The notes: a model not told the origin generated them from the letters alone. 64,000 nt of DNA from Clostridiales bacterium (GCA_017551625.1 JAFZLF010000009.1:1-64000), one strand, 5' to 3'. Positions 31,258 through 40,234 are shown, counted from the first letter of the stretch. Translations and numbers: made by a program.

Positions 31258-32160
31258 ATGAATTGTTTAGATCATTTGAAAACAACAAAAGGTCATTTTC
31301 AAAAAACACTGGTCATTTGTGTGACGGTCATGGCCTGCATTAGTGTTTTTGCATCCACGGTATATGCCGATATCGGACCGAAGCCGCAAATCGAACTGAC
31401 GATACAAAATGCTCCGTCAGAAGACTACTTTGTTGCCTTGATTTCCAGAGAAAGAGGCGTACCTTCAGATTTTGAACCGGATCAGCAATATTCCGAAGAA
31501 GAGAACGAGATCCTTCGGACTTTTTATGCGTACAACGAAGACGGTTACACACTTTTCCAAAATGGAAGTCATAGTTATTATTTCCGTTCTCAAAACGATT
31601 CCCGTTTCCATATTTCAGGGTATGCCGGTGTTCTTCCGGATTCATACAAGATCCTTCTTATCACACTCGATGGGAAGGTCTGCGTAAGTAATGAAATCAC
31701 TCAGAAGTTTTTGCATGCGGAATGTGTATTTGATTGTGAAACCGGTGATCTGAAAGAAAAACAGCTCACTTTTTCATCGTTTGGCAGCTGGCTGAGTCAG
31801 GTCTTTTTTTGCTTTGTTTTCACTATCATTATCGAGGGCGTATTGATCGCATTTTTCCAGTTGTGGAATGGAAAAAATGTGAAAAGATTCTTCCTGATCA
31901 ATGCGCTTACACAACTCCTTTTGAATATTATGGTGTTTGCTGGGGAATATTTCGGAACGGGTATTATCAAGTTTGACCTGTACTATGTGATTTTGGAGCT
32001 AATCATCATTGCGATCGAAGCGTTTTTTTACAGGAAACGGCTGTACACTAACGATGATAAAGTGTACCCGGTGCTGAATATAATTTATGCCATCACGGCG
32101 AATGTAGTCAGCGCCTGGGGTGGAAGTATTGTCTTGCGTTTCATGACGATAATGAACTAA
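31258..32160 (+). CDS. Secreted/membrane protein, DxGPKP family (paralog 1)
   Basis: The start at ATG 31258 follows a weak AAGGG; a GTG at 31222 lies inside the repeat and is less likely. About 300 residues. A signal-peptide-like segment (VICVTVMACISVFASTVYA) precedes ADIGPKPQIELTIQNAP and a ~140-residue outer domain. Four transmembrane helices follow, with ITANVVSAWGG near the end. It is clearly paralogous to the product of 33363-34292. The gene looks AT-richer than its flanks and sits between two copies of the YczE 3' end, so it was probably inserted by a duplication event. Function unknown. Confidence 0.75.
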   Translation: MNCLDHLKTTKGHFQKTLVICVTVMACISVFASTVYADIGPKPQIELTIQNAPSEDYFVALISRERGVPSDFEPDQQYSEEENEILRTFYAYNEDGYTLFQNGSHSYYFRSQNDSRFHISGYAGVLPDSYKILLITLDGKVCVSNEITQKFLHAECVFDCETGDLKEKQLTFSSFGSWLSQVFFCFVFTIIIEGVLIAFFQLWNGKNVKRFFLINALTQLLLNIMVFAGEYFGTGIIKFDLYYVILELIIIAIEAFFYRKRLYTNDDKVYPVLNIIYAITANVVSAWGGSIVLRFMTIMN

Positions 32161-32185
32161 TCTCCTATGTAAAGGGCGGATATAG

Positions 32186-32272
32186 TATAATCAAGTTTGA
32201 ACCGAGGAAACTGAAGCACCGGGGCGTCACGGAAACGGCGAGAGTGCTTCTCAGAAAGAAGTGAGGGAAAAG
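32186..32272 (+). pseudogene. Duplicated 3' fragment of YczE-like gene
   Basis: This is copy 2 of the 87-bp repeat, encoding the last ~25 residues and stop of the YczE-like protein without the rest. Its tail (GAGGGAAAAG) supplies the ribosome binding site of the zinc-ribbon gene starting at 32274. The ancestral order was therefore probably yczE-like gene, then zinc-ribbon gene. Confidence 0.8.
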
Positions 32273-32273
32273 A

Positions 32274-32585
32274 ATGATCATTCATTGTGAGTATTGCGGA
32301 ACGGAGTACAACTCTCTGAAAGACGTGTGCCCGCACTGCGGAAGCGCGCCGGCCGGCAACAAGGAACTCGAAGAGAAGAAGGCGCTCGATGCGAAGAATG
32401 CGGAAGAAGAACGCAGGGGTAACGCCGAGATGCTGAAGCGTCAGGTCGAGCAGTGGGATCTTGAGCATCCGGAGCGCCATCGCATGACGCCGAAACAAGG
32501 CGCGATCGTGAAACTGGTCGCGCTCTGCATCGTGATCGTTCTGATCGTGGTCGGCATCGTCATCGGTACTTCTCTGGCGCATTGA
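32274..32585 (+). CDS. Small zinc-ribbon, tail-anchored protein
   Basis: A 103-residue protein: N-terminal zinc ribbon (CEYCGTEYNSLKDVCPHCG), a charged helix (~30-65) and one C-terminal transmembrane segment (IVKLVALCIVIVLIVVGIVI). Tail-anchored topology with a cytoplasmic ribbon is inferred. Function unknown. Confidence 0.7.
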   Translation: MIIHCEYCGTEYNSLKDVCPHCGSAPAGNKELEEKKALDAKNAEEERRGNAEMLKRQVEQWDLEHPERHRMTPKQGAIVKLVALCIVIVLIVVGIVIGTSLAH

Positions 32586-32646
32586 TGGAAAAGTACCGGC
32601 GATCACCTGAGACAGATTTAGGAAGAGAAAAGGAAGAAAACTGAAA

Positions 32647-33261
32647 ATGGGTATTGAAGATTTCTTAAGTTCCGGGAATCCCCGACTCGACCAGCAACTG
32701 AAGTTTACGGCTGAGATCGACAAGATGACGGAGGTCTACAGAAGAACGATGCTGATCTCCGGCGTCCGAAACGAAAACGATGCGGAGCACTCCTGGCACA
32801 TCGCCGTGATGGCGCTTCTTTTCAAAGAGTACTGTGTCGAGGAGCCGGACGTCGAGCGCGCCATCAAGATGCTGGTCGTGCACGATCTCATCGAGATCTA
32901 TGCCGGCGATACTTTCGCGTACGATGTGAAGGGGAACGAGAGCAAGGCCGAGCGGGAAGCCGCCGCGGCGGATAAGCTCTATTCTCAGCTCCCGCCGGAA
33001 CAGGGGGCTGAACTGCGCGCGCTCTGGGAAGAATTTGACGCGATGGAGACAACGGATGCGAAGTATGCGGCGTGCCTCGACCGCACCCAGCCGCTCCTTC
33101 ACAATACGCTGACGGAAGGGCATACCTGGCGAAACGGCGGCGCGGTGAGAGCGCAGGTCGAAGAGCGTGCGCACATCGTCAAGGAGTTCATGCCGGAGGT
33201 CTATAACTGGATCATGATCAATCTCGACCGCGGAGTCGAGAAGGGCTGGCTGAAGGAATAA
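32647..33261 (+). CDS. HD-domain hydrolase (YfbR-like)
   Basis: A 204-residue all-helical protein with HD-superfamily metal ligands: His in AEHSWHIAVMALL, the His-Asp pair in VVHDLIEIYAGD, and a distal Asp in AACLDRTQPL. This pattern matches the HD_3/YfbR group, whose characterised members are 5'-deoxynucleotidases. Substrate here is not known. It is probably co-transcribed with the upstream zinc-ribbon gene. Confidence 0.88.
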   Translation: MGIEDFLSSGNPRLDQQLKFTAEIDKMTEVYRRTMLISGVRNENDAEHSWHIAVMALLFKEYCVEEPDVERAIKMLVVHDLIEIYAGDTFAYDVKGNESKAEREAAAADKLYSQLPPEQGAELRALWEEFDAMETTDAKYAACLDRTQPLLHNTLTEGHTWRNGGAVRAQVEERAHIVKEFMPEVYNWIMINLDRGVEKGWLKE

Positions 33262-33362
33262 CGATTCAGGTTCGGGTTCCGAAGAAAAAGTCGCATCAGA
33301 ATTGCGCGGCGCCAAGACCGCCGCGACAGGACGGTTGAGAAGAGTATTGTGAGGGCTTTGTG

Positions 33363-34292
33363 ATGAGAACCGATGCAGAAGCGCTGAAGAACGGAGGACT
33401 CTCTTCTTTGCAGAGAGTGATGGCTGTGGGCATGACGGTCATGCTCCTGATCCTCTGCTTCTCGCTGCCGGTCATGGCAGATATGGGGCCGAAGCCTTCG
33501 ATCTCGATCCGTGTCGAAAATGCGCCTTCGCCGGAGTACTATCTGGCGCTCTTCTCAGAGGAGTCCGGTCATTTGTCGGATCAAGAGAAGGAAAGACTGC
33601 TGTCGGAATTTGGCGACGAAGCCTGTGCGGAGTTATTTGATCTGGAGTTTGACGGGAAGAGACTGTATGTTTCTGCGGTCGGTCATCCAGTATATAAGAG
33701 CAATGAAGAAGGAAAGTATAGATTCACCTATTCGGTTCCGAAGACATTCACGGTCGTCCTGATGACGAAGGACGGAACGATCTATAAGAGTGAGAGCGGG
33801 ACAAGATCTGTATTTGCCAATGCTTTTGTCTATGACGTGACGAATGGGACACTGCAACAGGATGCATCGATCCCGGGAGTGCTGTCTGCGCGCACTGCTT
33901 TTATTGCTTTCTGTGTCTATCAGGCATTCATCTATTTCTTTGCCACACTTCTGATCGAAGGGATCATTCTTCTCTGTTTCGGGCTCTTCCGGACGAAGAA
34001 TATCGGATGGTTCGCGCTCATTAATCTGATTACACAGATCCTTCTGAATGTCTTTAATATCGCGTTCATTTTCATGCCGATCCCGGGAAGATATTACTAT
34101 CTCCCTTGGTTTCTCGTCGAGGTCATCATTACGCTGATCGAAGTGCATTTTCTGAAGACCAGACTTGTGTACAAGAATGATGAGGTGCGAAAGAAGAGAA
34201 ATACCGCATTTGCCATCACGGCCAATGTTGTCAGCGCGCTGATCGATATCCCGGTCGTCATCATCTTCACGCTCGCGGGCATCTATCTTTGA
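33363..34292 (+). CDS. Secreted/membrane protein, DxGPKP family (paralog 2)
   Basis: A 309-residue protein starting at ATG 33363 (GAGGG seven bases upstream). The signal segment MTVMLLILCFSLPVMA precedes DMGPKPSISIRVENAPSPEY, a ~150-residue outer domain, and four helices ending in ITANVVSALIDIPVV. Layout and motifs match the product of 31258-32160, but base composition is closer to its neighbours, so this is probably the resident copy. Function unknown. Confidence 0.75.
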   Translation: MRTDAEALKNGGLSSLQRVMAVGMTVMLLILCFSLPVMADMGPKPSISIRVENAPSPEYYLALFSEESGHLSDQEKERLLSEFGDEACAELFDLEFDGKRLYVSAVGHPVYKSNEEGKYRFTYSVPKTFTVVLMTKDGTIYKSESGTRSVFANAFVYDVTNGTLQQDASIPGVLSARTAFIAFCVYQAFIYFFATLLIEGIILLCFGLFRTKNIGWFALINLITQILLNVFNIAFIFMPIPGRYYYLPWFLVEVIITLIEVHFLKTRLVYKNDEVRKKRNTAFAITANVVSALIDIPVVIIFTLAGIYL

Positions 34293-34345
34293 TCCTATTT
34301 GCATTTGAATAAAACTTCCACAAGTTGTGGTGTGATCTTTTCGGA

Positions 34346-34699
34346 TTATTTTTTTATCTTTTCGAGTATGTGTTTCTTGTAATACTCGAGTATTCGGGAT
34401 GCTGCATCTTTGTCGGCAGAAATCCTCTGAACCAGAAGGAACAGTTCCGGATCCTTTTCCTTCTCGATGATGATGATGTCGGGAGAGATGTCTTCGGATT
34501 CTCCGGTCAGATATGCCACGGAAGTGCCAAAGCATCTGGCAATCGCCTCGAGAGTCTGAGTGGAAGGTGTCCGCTCCCCATATTCATATCTGCAATACCC
34601 GATCTTAGACAGATTCAGTCGACGCGCTGCCTCTGCCATGGTTATCCCTTTGCCCTCGCGGGCTTTCTTCAGACGTGCAATATCAAGTTCTGATTTCAT
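34346..34699 (-). CDS. XRE-family transcriptional regulator
   Basis: A 117-residue protein with an N-terminal Cro/CI helix-turn-helix (LKKAREGKGITMAEAARRLN, then IGYCRYEYGERTPSTQTL). A short C-terminal extension ends in a basic helix. GGGAGG seven bases upstream fixes the start at 34699. It is divergent from the nuclease-RNA ligase operon across a spacer carrying a large palindrome, so it probably represses that operon and itself. Confidence 0.9.
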   Translation of the reverse strand: MKSELDIARLKKAREGKGITMAEAARRLNLSKIGYCRYEYGERTPSTQTLEAIARCFGTSVAYLTGESEDISPDIIIIEKEKDPELFLLVQRISADKDAASRILEYYKKHILEKIKK

Positions 34700-34724
34700 A
34701 TAAAGTCCTCCCATCAAAATACAC

Positions 34725-34753
34725 TTGACGGTAACCAACGGATAACATATAAT
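34725..34753 (+). promoter_or_regulatory. Promoter of nuclease-RNA ligase operon
   Basis: TTGACG, 17-bp spacer, TATAAT. Near-consensus, and overlapped by the palindrome at 34731-34772. Confidence 0.85.
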
Positions 34754-34772
34754 TGCGTTATCCAATGGTTAC
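34731..34772. promoter_or_regulatory. Palindromic operator over the promoter
   Basis: GTAACCAACGGATAA (34731-34745) and TTATCCAATGGTTAC (34758-34772) are inverted copies matching at 13 of 15 positions around a 12-bp centre. They cover the spacer and the -10, as expected for repression by the divergent XRE protein. Confidence 0.75.
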
Positions 34773-34812
34773 TATATCACGTGCGACAAGAGAAGTAAAT
34801 AGGAGGAAGAAC

Positions 34813-35868
34813 ATGGGCGATGTAATTCATTATGGAGATGCATATCAAAAATGGCTCAAAGAGATAAGCGTGCGCTATTCAAGTTGCCGAATTAAAGCCG
34901 CCGTTTCTGTTAATCGCGAACTGATATCGTTTTATTGGTCTCTTGGAAAAGAAATAGTTGAACGAGAGGCGGAGAAAAGGTATGGAAATGATTTCTACAA
35001 TTCGTTAAGCAGGGATCTGAAAAAACTAATTCCTGATACAAAAGGATTTGCCAGTTCAAATCTAAGGTACATGGCAAAATTTTATTCTTTATATTCGACA
35101 ATAAATTTCCCACAAGCTGTGGGAAATTTGATTGAAGATGATTTGTTTTCTGTTCCGTGGGGGCATCATCGCCTGATAATGGACAGGTGTGGTCATGATA
35201 CATCGATGGCAGTATTCTTTGTGCGAAAGACAATAGAGAACAACTGGTCAAGAGTTGTATTGATGAATTTCTTGGATACGGATCTCTACACCAGACAGGG
35301 GAAAGCCGTTTCCAATTTCGAAAGCACACTTCCGCCCCAACAGAGTGCATTCGTCCAAGAGATGACCAAAGATCCATATGTATTTAATTTTCTGACAATT
35401 CAAAAAGATTGTAAAGAATCTCAACTGAAGGAGGCGCTTGTCAATAATGTAATAAAATTGCTCATGGAATTTGGGAAGGGTTTTTCATTTGTTGGGAAAG
35501 AATACCGGATTCCAATTGAAGGCACAGACGAGTATGTTGATATCCTGTTCTATCATCTATGGCTTCATTGTTATGTAGTGGTTGAAGTGAAAGTTACGGC
35601 TTTTTCGTCAAGAGATATTGGCCAAACTGCAACATATGTGGCCATAGTAGATGATCGAGTCAGACGTAAAGAGGATAACAAATCTATTGGCCTGATTATT
35701 TGCAAAAGCAAAAACAATGTGCTTGCCAGATATGCTGTGGGGACAACCAATGAACCTATTGGGATATCAGAATATGAGTTGCCGCGATTTCTTCCGTCTA
35801 CAAAAGAAATCGAGCGAGAACTCAGCAATATAGAAGTATTGGATAAGGCAGAGGAGGAAGAATCATGA
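34813..35868 (+). CDS. DUF1016/YhcG-type PD-(D/E)xK nuclease
   Basis: A 351-residue protein starting at ATG 34813 (AGGAGG six bases upstream). The N-terminal helical DUF1016 domain includes ELISFYWSLGKEIVERE, SSNLRYMAKFYSLY and VPWGHHRLIM. The C-terminal nuclease domain includes GTDEYVDILFYH and VVVEVKVTAF, giving the D...ExK core. YhcG-like proteins are often found near restriction-modification or defence genes; substrate is not established. Here no methylase is present. The stop overlaps the RNA ligase start by 4 nt, so the two are coupled. Confidence 0.9.
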   Translation: MGDVIHYGDAYQKWLKEISVRYSSCRIKAAVSVNRELISFYWSLGKEIVEREAEKRYGNDFYNSLSRDLKKLIPDTKGFASSNLRYMAKFYSLYSTINFPQAVGNLIEDDLFSVPWGHHRLIMDRCGHDTSMAVFFVRKTIENNWSRVVLMNFLDTDLYTRQGKAVSNFESTLPPQQSAFVQEMTKDPYVFNFLTIQKDCKESQLKEALVNNVIKLLMEFGKGFSFVGKEYRIPIEGTDEYVDILFYHLWLHCYVVVEVKVTAFSSRDIGQTATYVAIVDDRVRRKEDNKSIGLIICKSKNNVLARYAVGTTNEPIGISEYELPRFLPSTKEIERELSNIEVLDKAEEEES

Positions 35869-36902
35869 GAAAACTTGCAAGTGTGCAGAGAATCTGGAAG
35901 ATCGAACCGATCGAGGGGGCAGATAAGATCGAATTAGCGCATGTCCTGGGCTGGCAGTGTGTCGTGAATAAGGGACAGTTTAAGCCTATGGACCTTGCTG
36001 TCTACTTTGAGATAGACAGTTTCCTTCCGGTCCGGTCGGAATTTGAGTTTCTGAGATCTTCCAGTTACAGAAAGACAGATGTTATGGGAGAAGGTTTTCG
36101 TCTGAAGACGATGAAATTCCGAGGACAGATATCTCAGGGCCTCCTGTTGCCGATAAGCGATTTCCCGGAGATACCGACAGGTGTTGACCTTGGGAAGGAT
36201 GTTTCGGAACTGCTTGGAGTCCGCAAATGGGAAATAGAAGAAAGAATCACGACGGGTGGAACGATGATCGGCACACTTCCTTATGATATTCCTCATACAG
36301 ATGAGACACGTGTTCAAGCTGAACCGGAGTTGATATCGGAGTTTGCCGGCCTTCGTTACTACATCAGTACGAAGATGGATGGTTCTTCGCATTCTATCGG
36401 ACTCGATGAGAACGGATTCCATGTTACCGGACATAACTATGAATACAAGGATGATGGCAAGAGTCCTTTCTATGAGTGGGTGAAGAGTATGGATCTCGAA
36501 GCAAAGATGCGTGAATTCGCAAAAGAAGAAGGGATTCGCGTATTGACGATTCAAGGAGAACTGTGTGCTCCGGGTATCCAACAGAATCGGCTAAAACTGA
36601 CGAAGCCTGAGTGGTATGTATTTACGATTCGGGAAAATGGTAAGAGAGTCGGTCTGGATCGGATGCTTATCATTTGCGGTTCGCTCGGACTGCAAAGTGT
36701 TCCTATCGAGGAAGTCAACATTGATCTGCCTTCAAAATACCCAACGGTAGAGGCACTTCTTGCGCGCGCCGATGGAGAGTATCCGCGAGGCGGTAAGAAG
36801 GAGGGGATTGTCGTTCGCCCGACGGAACCTGTCTTTTCCAAGCGGATCAGCGCTTCGCTGTCGATGAAAGTCGTGAACAACAAGTATCTCCTGAAGAATT
36901 AG
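35865..36902 (+). CDS. ATP-dependent RNA ligase, DraRnl/DRB0094 type
   Basis: A 345-residue protein. The N-terminal ~120 residues form an OB-like domain (GQISQGLLLPISDFPEIPTG), as in Deinococcus Rnl. The nucleotidyltransferase motif I is STKMDGSS (Lys170 predicted to be adenylated), motif III lies near YEWVKSM/TIQGELC, motif IV is EGIVVRP and motif V SMKVVNNKYLLKN. The family seals 3'-OH/5'-phosphate breaks in RNA-containing duplexes. Coupling to a nuclease gene suggests a cleave-and-repair or defence/immunity pair; that is inference. Confidence 0.88.
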   Translation: MRKLASVQRIWKIEPIEGADKIELAHVLGWQCVVNKGQFKPMDLAVYFEIDSFLPVRSEFEFLRSSSYRKTDVMGEGFRLKTMKFRGQISQGLLLPISDFPEIPTGVDLGKDVSELLGVRKWEIEERITTGGTMIGTLPYDIPHTDETRVQAEPELISEFAGLRYYISTKMDGSSHSIGLDENGFHVTGHNYEYKDDGKSPFYEWVKSMDLEAKMREFAKEEGIRVLTIQGELCAPGIQQNRLKLTKPEWYVFTIRENGKRVGLDRMLIICGSLGLQSVPIEEVNIDLPSKYPTVEALLARADGEYPRGGKKEGIVVRPTEPVFSKRISASLSMKVVNNKYLLKN

Positions 36903-36931
36903 GGTAATGGGTTCAAACAACAAAAGTTGAG

Positions 36932-36959
36932 AGGCTGTCCGGGAATCGGGCGGCCTTTC
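36932..36959 (+). terminator. Terminator after RNA ligase
   Basis: AGGCTGTCCG pairs with CGGGCGGCCT (two G-U pairs) around a 5-nt loop, followed by TTTCT. Confidence 0.65.
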
Positions 36960-36980
36960 TGTCAAATGCAATAAAGGTGC

Positions 36981-37009
36981 TGTACAGGAAGGACTATCAC
37001 ATGTATAAT
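36981..37009 (+). promoter_or_regulatory. Promoter of HigA-like gene
   Basis: TGTACA, 17-bp spacer, TATAAT, about 50 bp before the start codon. Confidence 0.55.
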
Positions 37010-37057
37010 TCTGATAGGATATATCCCATACAAACCCTTGAAGGGAGCTGAATAACA

Positions 37058-37333
37058 ATGGTAACAACGTTTAGAGATGTACTTGATAAAAGACTTCAAG
37101 ATCCTGAGTTCAAGGCGGAATGGGACGCGCTACATCAGGAGGCTTCTGTAATTCAGGCGCTTACTGAGGCCCGCATCAGTGCAGGTCTTACGCAAAGAGA
37201 ACTTGCGAAGAAGAGCGGTATTGCCCAGAGCGATATCAGTAAGATCGAAAGTGGAAGAGCCAATCCGACTCTCAGCACGATGAATCGTCTTGCTGCGGCG
37301 ATGGGTAAGGAACTACGGATTGAAGTAGTCTGA
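37058..37333 (+). CDS. HigA-like XRE regulator/antitoxin, no partner toxin
   Basis: A 91-residue protein with an N-terminal helix (FRDVLDKRLQDPEFKAEWDAL) and a helix-turn-helix (LTQRELAKKSGIAQSDISKI), the layout of HigA/RelB-type antitoxins. The usual HigB/RelE toxin gene is absent: upstream lies a terminator and promoter, downstream a DUF4364 gene. It is either an orphan antitoxin or a stand-alone regulator. Confidence 0.85.
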   Translation: MVTTFRDVLDKRLQDPEFKAEWDALHQEASVIQALTEARISAGLTQRELAKKSGIAQSDISKIESGRANPTLSTMNRLAAAMGKELRIEVV

Positions 37334-37379
37334 CAAAGGGGTATAATTATCCGTATCACGATTGAAAAAGGAGCGTCTC

Positions 37380-37934
37380 ATGGCGAACACGGATCTGCCA
37401 AATGCGAAGATCATCATCTTGTACATCCTGTCGAAGGTGGAAGGCATCTCGTCTTCCCAGCTGATGGAGTGCGCGATGGAGTCGCTCTATATGGATTATT
37501 TTCTCTATTCCCAGGCGAAGAAGGAACTTCTTGAGAAGCGCCTGATGACGGAAAGCGAGAGAAAAGGCGAGCTTCGTAAGGATGCATCCGGAAGGACACT
37601 TCTTTCCTGTGATATTACACCACAGGGCATCGAGATCCTGAATCGTCTGCTTCCTTCTGTACCGGCGGGTGTCCGTGCGTATCTGACTTCTTCATCGAAG
37701 ACCTGGCGCCGCGAGTCAGCGGAAGAAGGAAGTATCTCGGCCGATTACCGTCCGAATGCGGATGGCGCCTGGGAAGTGACGCTGCGTCTTGTCGAAAACG
37801 GTGAAACGACCTTCTCGCTGATGTGGATTGCCCCGTCGGAAGAAGTAGCTGAGCGTGCCTGCAAGAGGTGGAAAGATGCGACCGCGGAAACATACGTGGA
37901 GATCATCCGGCTAATTTCTGAAGAGCGTGGATAG
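37380..37934 (+). CDS. DUF4364 family protein
   Basis: A 184-residue protein starting at MANTDLPNAK (GGAG six bases upstream). The N-terminal ~75 residues form a winged-helix-like domain (IIILYILSKVEGISSSQLME), followed by an alpha/beta region. The family is common in Clostridia and is thought to be DNA-binding, but function is not established. It is a likely core gene next to an accessory cluster. Confidence 0.8.
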   Translation: MANTDLPNAKIIILYILSKVEGISSSQLMECAMESLYMDYFLYSQAKKELLEKRLMTESERKGELRKDASGRTLLSCDITPQGIEILNRLLPSVPAGVRAYLTSSSKTWRRESAEEGSISADYRPNADGAWEVTLRLVENGETTFSLMWIAPSEEVAERACKRWKDATAETYVEIIRLISEERG

Positions 37935-38058
37935 GAATCAATTAAGGCAAGATTCGTATGGAATACAAATGCATTGAGACACGTTTTGCTTGACTGCGTA
38001 GTACAATTTTGTCATAATATAGCAAGAATTCTACTACATATATTTCGGAGGAAAGAAT

Positions 38059-38325
38059 ATGATTATTCGTCCATCTGCTGCTATACGGCAAAATTATAAC
38101 GAAATCGCAGAACTGTGTCGAAAAACTTCAGAACCTGTTTTCCTTACTAAAAACGGTGAGGGAGATGTCGTTGTCATGGATATCGAGGCATATAACCGAC
38201 GCGAGAAGATGTTAAAACTTCGAGAAGAATTGGTTGCTGTTGAAGAGGACAGACTTGCCGGAAGAAACGGAGTTTCGCCGGATGAATTAGAACAATACCT
38301 TAAAAGTGTGATTGATGAGGCGTAG
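38059..38325 (+). CDS. Phd/YefM-type antitoxin
   Basis: An 88-residue protein with the Phd/YefM fold: IIRPSAAIRQNYNEIAELCR, then EPVFLTKNGEGDVVVMDIEAYNR. The C-terminal half would wrap the toxin. It should bind the operon promoter through its N-terminus and neutralise the product of the next gene. The genes are separated by one base. Confidence 0.93.
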   Translation: MIIRPSAAIRQNYNEIAELCRKTSEPVFLTKNGEGDVVVMDIEAYNRREKMLKLREELVAVEEDRLAGRNGVSPDELEQYLKSVIDEA

Positions 38326-38326
38326 T

Positions 38327-38641
38327 ATGTCAGATTCCCGGTATTGTGTTATTGTGTCCGATCGAGCTAAAAGAATGCTGGCGATGAATCTCCGATTCCT
38401 TGCTCAAATAGATAAGAAAGCGGCAAATAAACAGATGAAACTGATAATGACCGCTATCCGTTCTCTTGAGACTATGCCGAATCGTTTTCCTTTTTTTGAT
38501 GAGGATTATGTGCCAAAAAACAAATACCATAAAATGTTTGTTGAGAAGAATTACCTGATCCTTTTTCAAATACGCGATTTCATGGTGTATGTTGAGTATG
38601 TCATAGATTGTCGTGAAGACTACGGTTGGCTTGTCCGATAG
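38327..38641 (+). CDS. RelE/ParE-superfamily toxin
   Basis: A 104-residue protein. ATG 38327 has GAGG six bases upstream; in-frame TTG 38312 and ATG 38315 overlap the antitoxin gene. RelE/ParE features are SDRAKRMLAMNLRFLAQID, ANKQMKLIMTAIRSLETMPN, YHKMFVEKNYLILFQI and a C-terminal VIDCREDYGWLV. Whether it cleaves mRNA (RelE) or poisons gyrase (ParE) cannot be told. It forms a type II toxin-antitoxin pair with the upstream gene. Confidence 0.9.
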   Translation: MSDSRYCVIVSDRAKRMLAMNLRFLAQIDKKAANKQMKLIMTAIRSLETMPNRFPFFDEDYVPKNKYHKMFVEKNYLILFQIRDFMVYVEYVIDCREDYGWLVR

Positions 38642-38868
38642 AAGGATAGAATATCCTGTGTTTGAAAAGTGGTTTTCGCAACCGATTTCGAGATTCATTT
38701 TTTCTTGACAAATCGCAAAAACCCGCCGTTTGTACGAAATTCTTAATGAATTCTGACGGTTTTTCTTCATTTCAACCCGTGCATTTCGGGATAATCATGT
38801 TATACTAGATGCGGTGCGAAGGCACCGTTTTTACATACTGAATTCATAAAGAGATGAGGAGATTTTTT

Positions 38869-40215
38869 ATGATTAGTCTTGATACTTCTAACATTATGCC
38901 GTTCATTTCCGAGGGCGAGATGGAGAAGATGCTGCCGCAGGTGGAAGTGGCGCATAATATGCTCCACAAGAAGACCGGCCCCGGCAGTGATTTTCTCGGT
39001 TGGGTAGAGCTTCCCAGCAAGTACGATAAGAATGAGTTCATCCGCATCCGTAAGGCGGCGACGAAGATCAGAAAGGATTCCGATGTTCTTCTGGTCATCG
39101 GTATCGGCGGTTCCTACCTCGGCGCGAGAGCGGCGATCGAGCTTCTGTCCCACTCTTTTGCAAACGTTGCGCAGAAGAAGGTCAGAAAGTCCCCGATGGT
39201 GCTGTTCTGCGGTAACTCCATCAGCGCGACTTATCTTGCGGACTTGATGGATCTTCTCGAAGGGAAGAGAGTCTCCGTGAACATCATCTCCAAGTCCGGT
39301 ACGACAACGGAACCGGCAATCGCTTTCCGTATCATCCGCGCGTACATGGAAGAAAAGTACGGTAAGGAAGAAGCCAGACAGCGTATCTACGCGACAACAG
39401 ATAAGGCGAAGGGCGCTCTGAAGGGCCTCGCTACTAAGGAAGGCTACGAGACATTCGTAGTTCCGGATGACGTCGGAGGACGTTTCTCCGTTCTGACAGC
39501 AGTAGGTCTTCTGCCAATCGCCGTTGCCGGTATCGATATTCGCCAGCTCATGACCGGTGCGCGTGATGCCAGCCGTGATTTCAAGAAGGTAGAGATGGAG
39601 AATGACTGCTACAAGTACGCGATCGCCAGAAACTGCCTCCTGCGTCGTGGTTACACCACAGAGGTCATGGTCAACTACGAGCCTTCTTTCCACTTCATGA
39701 CAGAGTGGTGGAAGCAGCTCTACGGTGAGTCCGAAGGTAAGGACGGCAGAGGTATTTTCCCGGCCGGCGTTGACAACACGACAGACCTGCACTCCATGGG
39801 CCAGTACATCCAGGATGGTAAGAGAATGCTCTTCGAGACCGTTGTCGTGATCGACAAGGCCCGCCGCAGCTTCAAGATCCCGAACGATCCGGAGAACCTC
39901 GATGGTCTCAATTTCCTGTCTGGTATGGATATGAATGAAGTGAACCTCAAGGCAATGCAGGGTACGGTTCTTGCTCACGTTGACGGTAAGGTCCCGAACC
40001 TCATCATCCACGTTCCGGAACTGAACGAATACTGGCTCGGCCAGCTGATCTACTTCTTCGAGAAGGCCTGCGGTATTTCCGGTTACCTCAATTCCGTCAA
40101 TCCGTTCAACCAGCCCGGTGTCGAGGCTTACAAGAAGAACATGTTCGCTCTTCTCGGAAAGCCCGGCTACGAAGCCGAGAAGAAGGCTCTGGAGAAGCGT
40201 CTGAAGAATAAGTAA
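38869..40215 (+). CDS. pgi: Glucose-6-phosphate isomerase
   Basis: A 448-residue cytoplasmic enzyme converting glucose-6-P to fructose-6-P in glycolysis. GAGGAG lies upstream of ATG 38869. Visible motifs are the sugar-phosphate-binding [18 protein letters not shown] and [13 protein letters not shown], the family signature region [21 protein letters not shown], and a C-terminal [14 protein letters not shown] with the catalytic lysine. Length fits the Gram-positive short form. The ORF on the opposite strand of similar size is a codon-bias shadow. Confidence 0.97.
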   Translation: MISLDTSNIMPFISEGEMEKMLPQVEVAHNMLHKKTGPGSDFLGWVELPSKYDKNEFIRIRKAATKIRKDSDVLLVIGIGGSYLGARAAIELLSHSFANVAQKKVRKSPMVLFCGNSISATYLADLMDLLEGKRVSVNIISKSGTTTEPAIAFRIIRAYMEEKYGKEEARQRIYATTDKAKGALKGLATKEGYETFVVPDDVGGRFSVLTAVGLLPIAVAGIDIRQLMTGARDASRDFKKVEMENDCYKYAIARNCLLRRGYTTEVMVNYEPSFHFMTEWWKQLYGESEGKDGRGIFPAGVDNTTDLHSMGQYIQDGKRMLFETVVVIDKARRSFKIPNDPENLDGLNFLSGMDMNEVNLKAMQGTVLAHVDGKVPNLIIHVPELNEYWLGQLIYFFEKACGISGYLNSVNPFNQPGVEAYKKNMFALLGKPGYEAEKKALEKRLKNK

Positions 40216-40234
40216 TCGCAAGTGTGCTCACATG

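Noticed and set aside
38800..40221. 473-residue open frame antisense to pgi
   Set aside because: pgi carries all family signatures; the antisense frame has none.
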